Origin: Torreya grandis
Taxonomy: Eukaryota > Streptophyta > Pinopsida > Cupressales > Taxaceae
DNA length: 64,000 nt
Assembly: GCA_037957365.1 (NCBI GenBank)
Contig: JARHVA010000223.1
Location: 3,281,501-3,345,500, forward strand
Direction of reading: 5' to 3'
Shown: positions 62,716 to 64,000 of the stretch, piece by piece
How the letters are laid out: each line of letters opens with the position of its first letter
Numbering within the stretch: the first letter of the stretch is position 1
The notes under the pieces: model-generated
Told to the model about the DNA's origin: nothing
What the model saw: only the letters and a program-made list of their open reading frames with translations
Databases searched by the model: none
Position numbers and translations under genes: made by a program

Positions 62716-63540
62716 CCATATCAAATACCTTTTTATAAACTAATGTGAACTTCCCCCCATCATCACAATCATCTAATTAAATTATTATTTGAAATGAACA
62801 TTCCTCATCCTCCCCTATTAGGACATAAAGCTACCTTTTTTGGGTTTGAAGATAATATACTAAAACAATGCAAAGAGTTATCCATACATGTAAATGAAAT
62901 AATGGAAACCTCTCTTTCCCTTAAGTTTCCTATCACTTCCATAATTATAAATGAGATTCTACTTTGCATGGATGATCCTCCAATATTTATTAGCATCCAA
63001 ATTGGTGATATCCAAGTTAAGCATGCTTTGATTGATGAGGGTTTAGGTACTTGCATTTCCTCCATCAATTTTATCAAAACTCTTAGATATTTAGAGTGTA
63101 ATCTCAATTCCACATGTAGTACATGCCAAGGTGACAATATAAAATGCCTCTTTTAGGTTGCATGTGGCTTCTTATTATCATCCCTCCTATCACTATTTTC
63201 ATAAAAGTTATGATATTTAAATTTTCCCTTTCTTATAACATCTTGCTTGCTAGACCTTGGACTCATTGTATGAGGGTTGTCACCTCATATTCCTAATAAT
63301 AAATCAAAGTCCTCCATAATGGTTCTATCTATAATATTAAAGGAGACACAAACCCTTAGAATTTCAAACAATTCCAAGAAAATGGTGTCTTTAAAATTCC
63401 AACCCTTGAAACCTTGCTTAGTATCTCATTTAGGGAATCTCAATGTTTTAACTAGCTTGTCAATTCTACCTGAGGTTATCACAGTCACCCCAAACTCATT
63501 GGGAACATACCACCTAAATATTTTTATGATGATGATCTAG
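62716..63540 (+). pseudogene. Gypsy G3 aspartic protease region
   Basis: Continues G3 beyond copia B2. The open stretch 62794-63156 reads ...MDDPPIFISIQIGDIQVKHA then LIDEGLGTCISSINFIKTL, where the gypsy protease active site is expected: D-x-G motif as ALID(G/S)G, here LIDEG with the Gly changed to Glu. It continues in another frame: CMRVVTSYS-like text and HQ-V-P-NGS-YNIKGDTN remnants around 63230-63345 (family LLGRPW.H...V..S..HQ..K.P..G....I.GD), then ISNNSKKMVSLKFQPLKPCL. Frameshifts and stops present. The minus frame 62805-63137 is a shadow. Confidence 0.7.
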
Positions 63541-64000
63541 ATGAGATCAACCTCAATATAAAAACTTTTTATCTATCCCCTCATCTCATTACCCATCTTC
63601 CACCATCCCTGGAGCTATACTCCCATCAGTCTCCTATCGATGATATACCTATGGTATTAACTAAGAGTAGACATTCTATTCATCATAAAAATTCTGAAAA
63701 AAATATCATACCTACCTATGCCATTGACCTACATACACTTGATTATGATGATGGCTATACTTTATATGATCTATTTATATGAGGACTTGTCTAGACTAGG
63801 AATGTTGAGATTCTTCGATATCATAATTCTCCATTTTAGTCTTTCCATTCATCCTATTGTGTTCCTTCTTTTATAGTGCCTAATTATATAATTCTCCCTT
63901 ATTTTCATACATTATATATGGAATGATCACATGGTACACCTCTAGTTTCAACAAATCCTCTTATAAGCATGATCCTTATTGTTTTACTAGATACCAAGAT
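63541..64000 (+). pseudogene. Gypsy G3, downstream of protease, runs off the window
   Basis: Plus-strand sequence continuing from the protease. It contains scattered open pieces (for example MILITQHTIC-like short runs) but no RT signature before 64000. Given gypsy order, RT would be expected beyond the right edge. Confidence 0.45.

Overview
The window looks like intergenic heterochromatin from a large, repeat-rich seed-plant nuclear genome. It is very AT-rich and I found no convincing host gene, tRNA, rRNA or CRISPR. Almost everything recognisable is decayed LTR retrotransposon: Ty1/copia elements primed by initiator-Met tRNA, and Ty3/gypsy (Tat/Athila-like) gag, protease, RT/RNase H and integrase fragments. 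A gymnosperm is plausible, given old copies full of transition-type stops, long AT spacers and multi-kb LTRs, but the sequence alone does not prove it.

Layout. (1) 1-10.3 kb: gypsy element G1 on + (RT end, RNase H, integrase, polypurine tract, start of an LTR with tandem units). Copia A (1802-8038, +) splits its integrase exactly inside the V-E-A-I-P motif. (2) 10.3-14.26 kb: unassigned AT-rich DNA. (3) 14.26-26 kb: gypsy G2 on - (gag and protease), with copia B1 (17723-24019, -, target duplication TTGAT) inserted upstream of its gag, then unassigned DNA. (4) 26-43 kb: simple repeats, then two homologous multi-kb arms in inverted orientation (about 27.88-30.29 and 38.65-41.93 kb), each with a ~205-bp minisatellite (5 and 9 units). 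Gypsy gag lies between them, split by copia C (31067-38216, +, target duplication CTCCA), whose 3' LTR is about 3 kb and whose 5' half is deleted. (5) 43-53.4 kb: unassigned DNA, an array of palindromic CATAGT...ACTATG-type motifs, a ~0.7-kb fold-back palindrome, and a compact element without coding capacity (50958-53406, -, target duplication ATAAC). (6) 53.4-64 kb: gypsy G3 gag and protease on +, split by copia B2 (56166-62710, -, target duplication ATCTC).

The window therefore records at least five nested insertions. Four have perfect 5-bp target duplications; the oldest-looking (copia A) has a decayed one. Copia B2 is the best preserved: gag-pol stays in one frame for about 1,378 codons with roughly 29 in-frame stops and no frameshift seen, which suggests decay by cytosine deamination. 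None of the elements looks able to make functional proteins.

The most unusual items are the compact non-autonomous LTR element with rearranged relatives beside it, the fold-back palindrome centred on a mini-hairpin in that element's LTR, the palindromic motif array, the inverted minisatellite-bearing arms, and the deletion-then-duplication history of copia C. All alignments were made by eye; family names below (G1-G4, A, B1, B2, C) are local labels.
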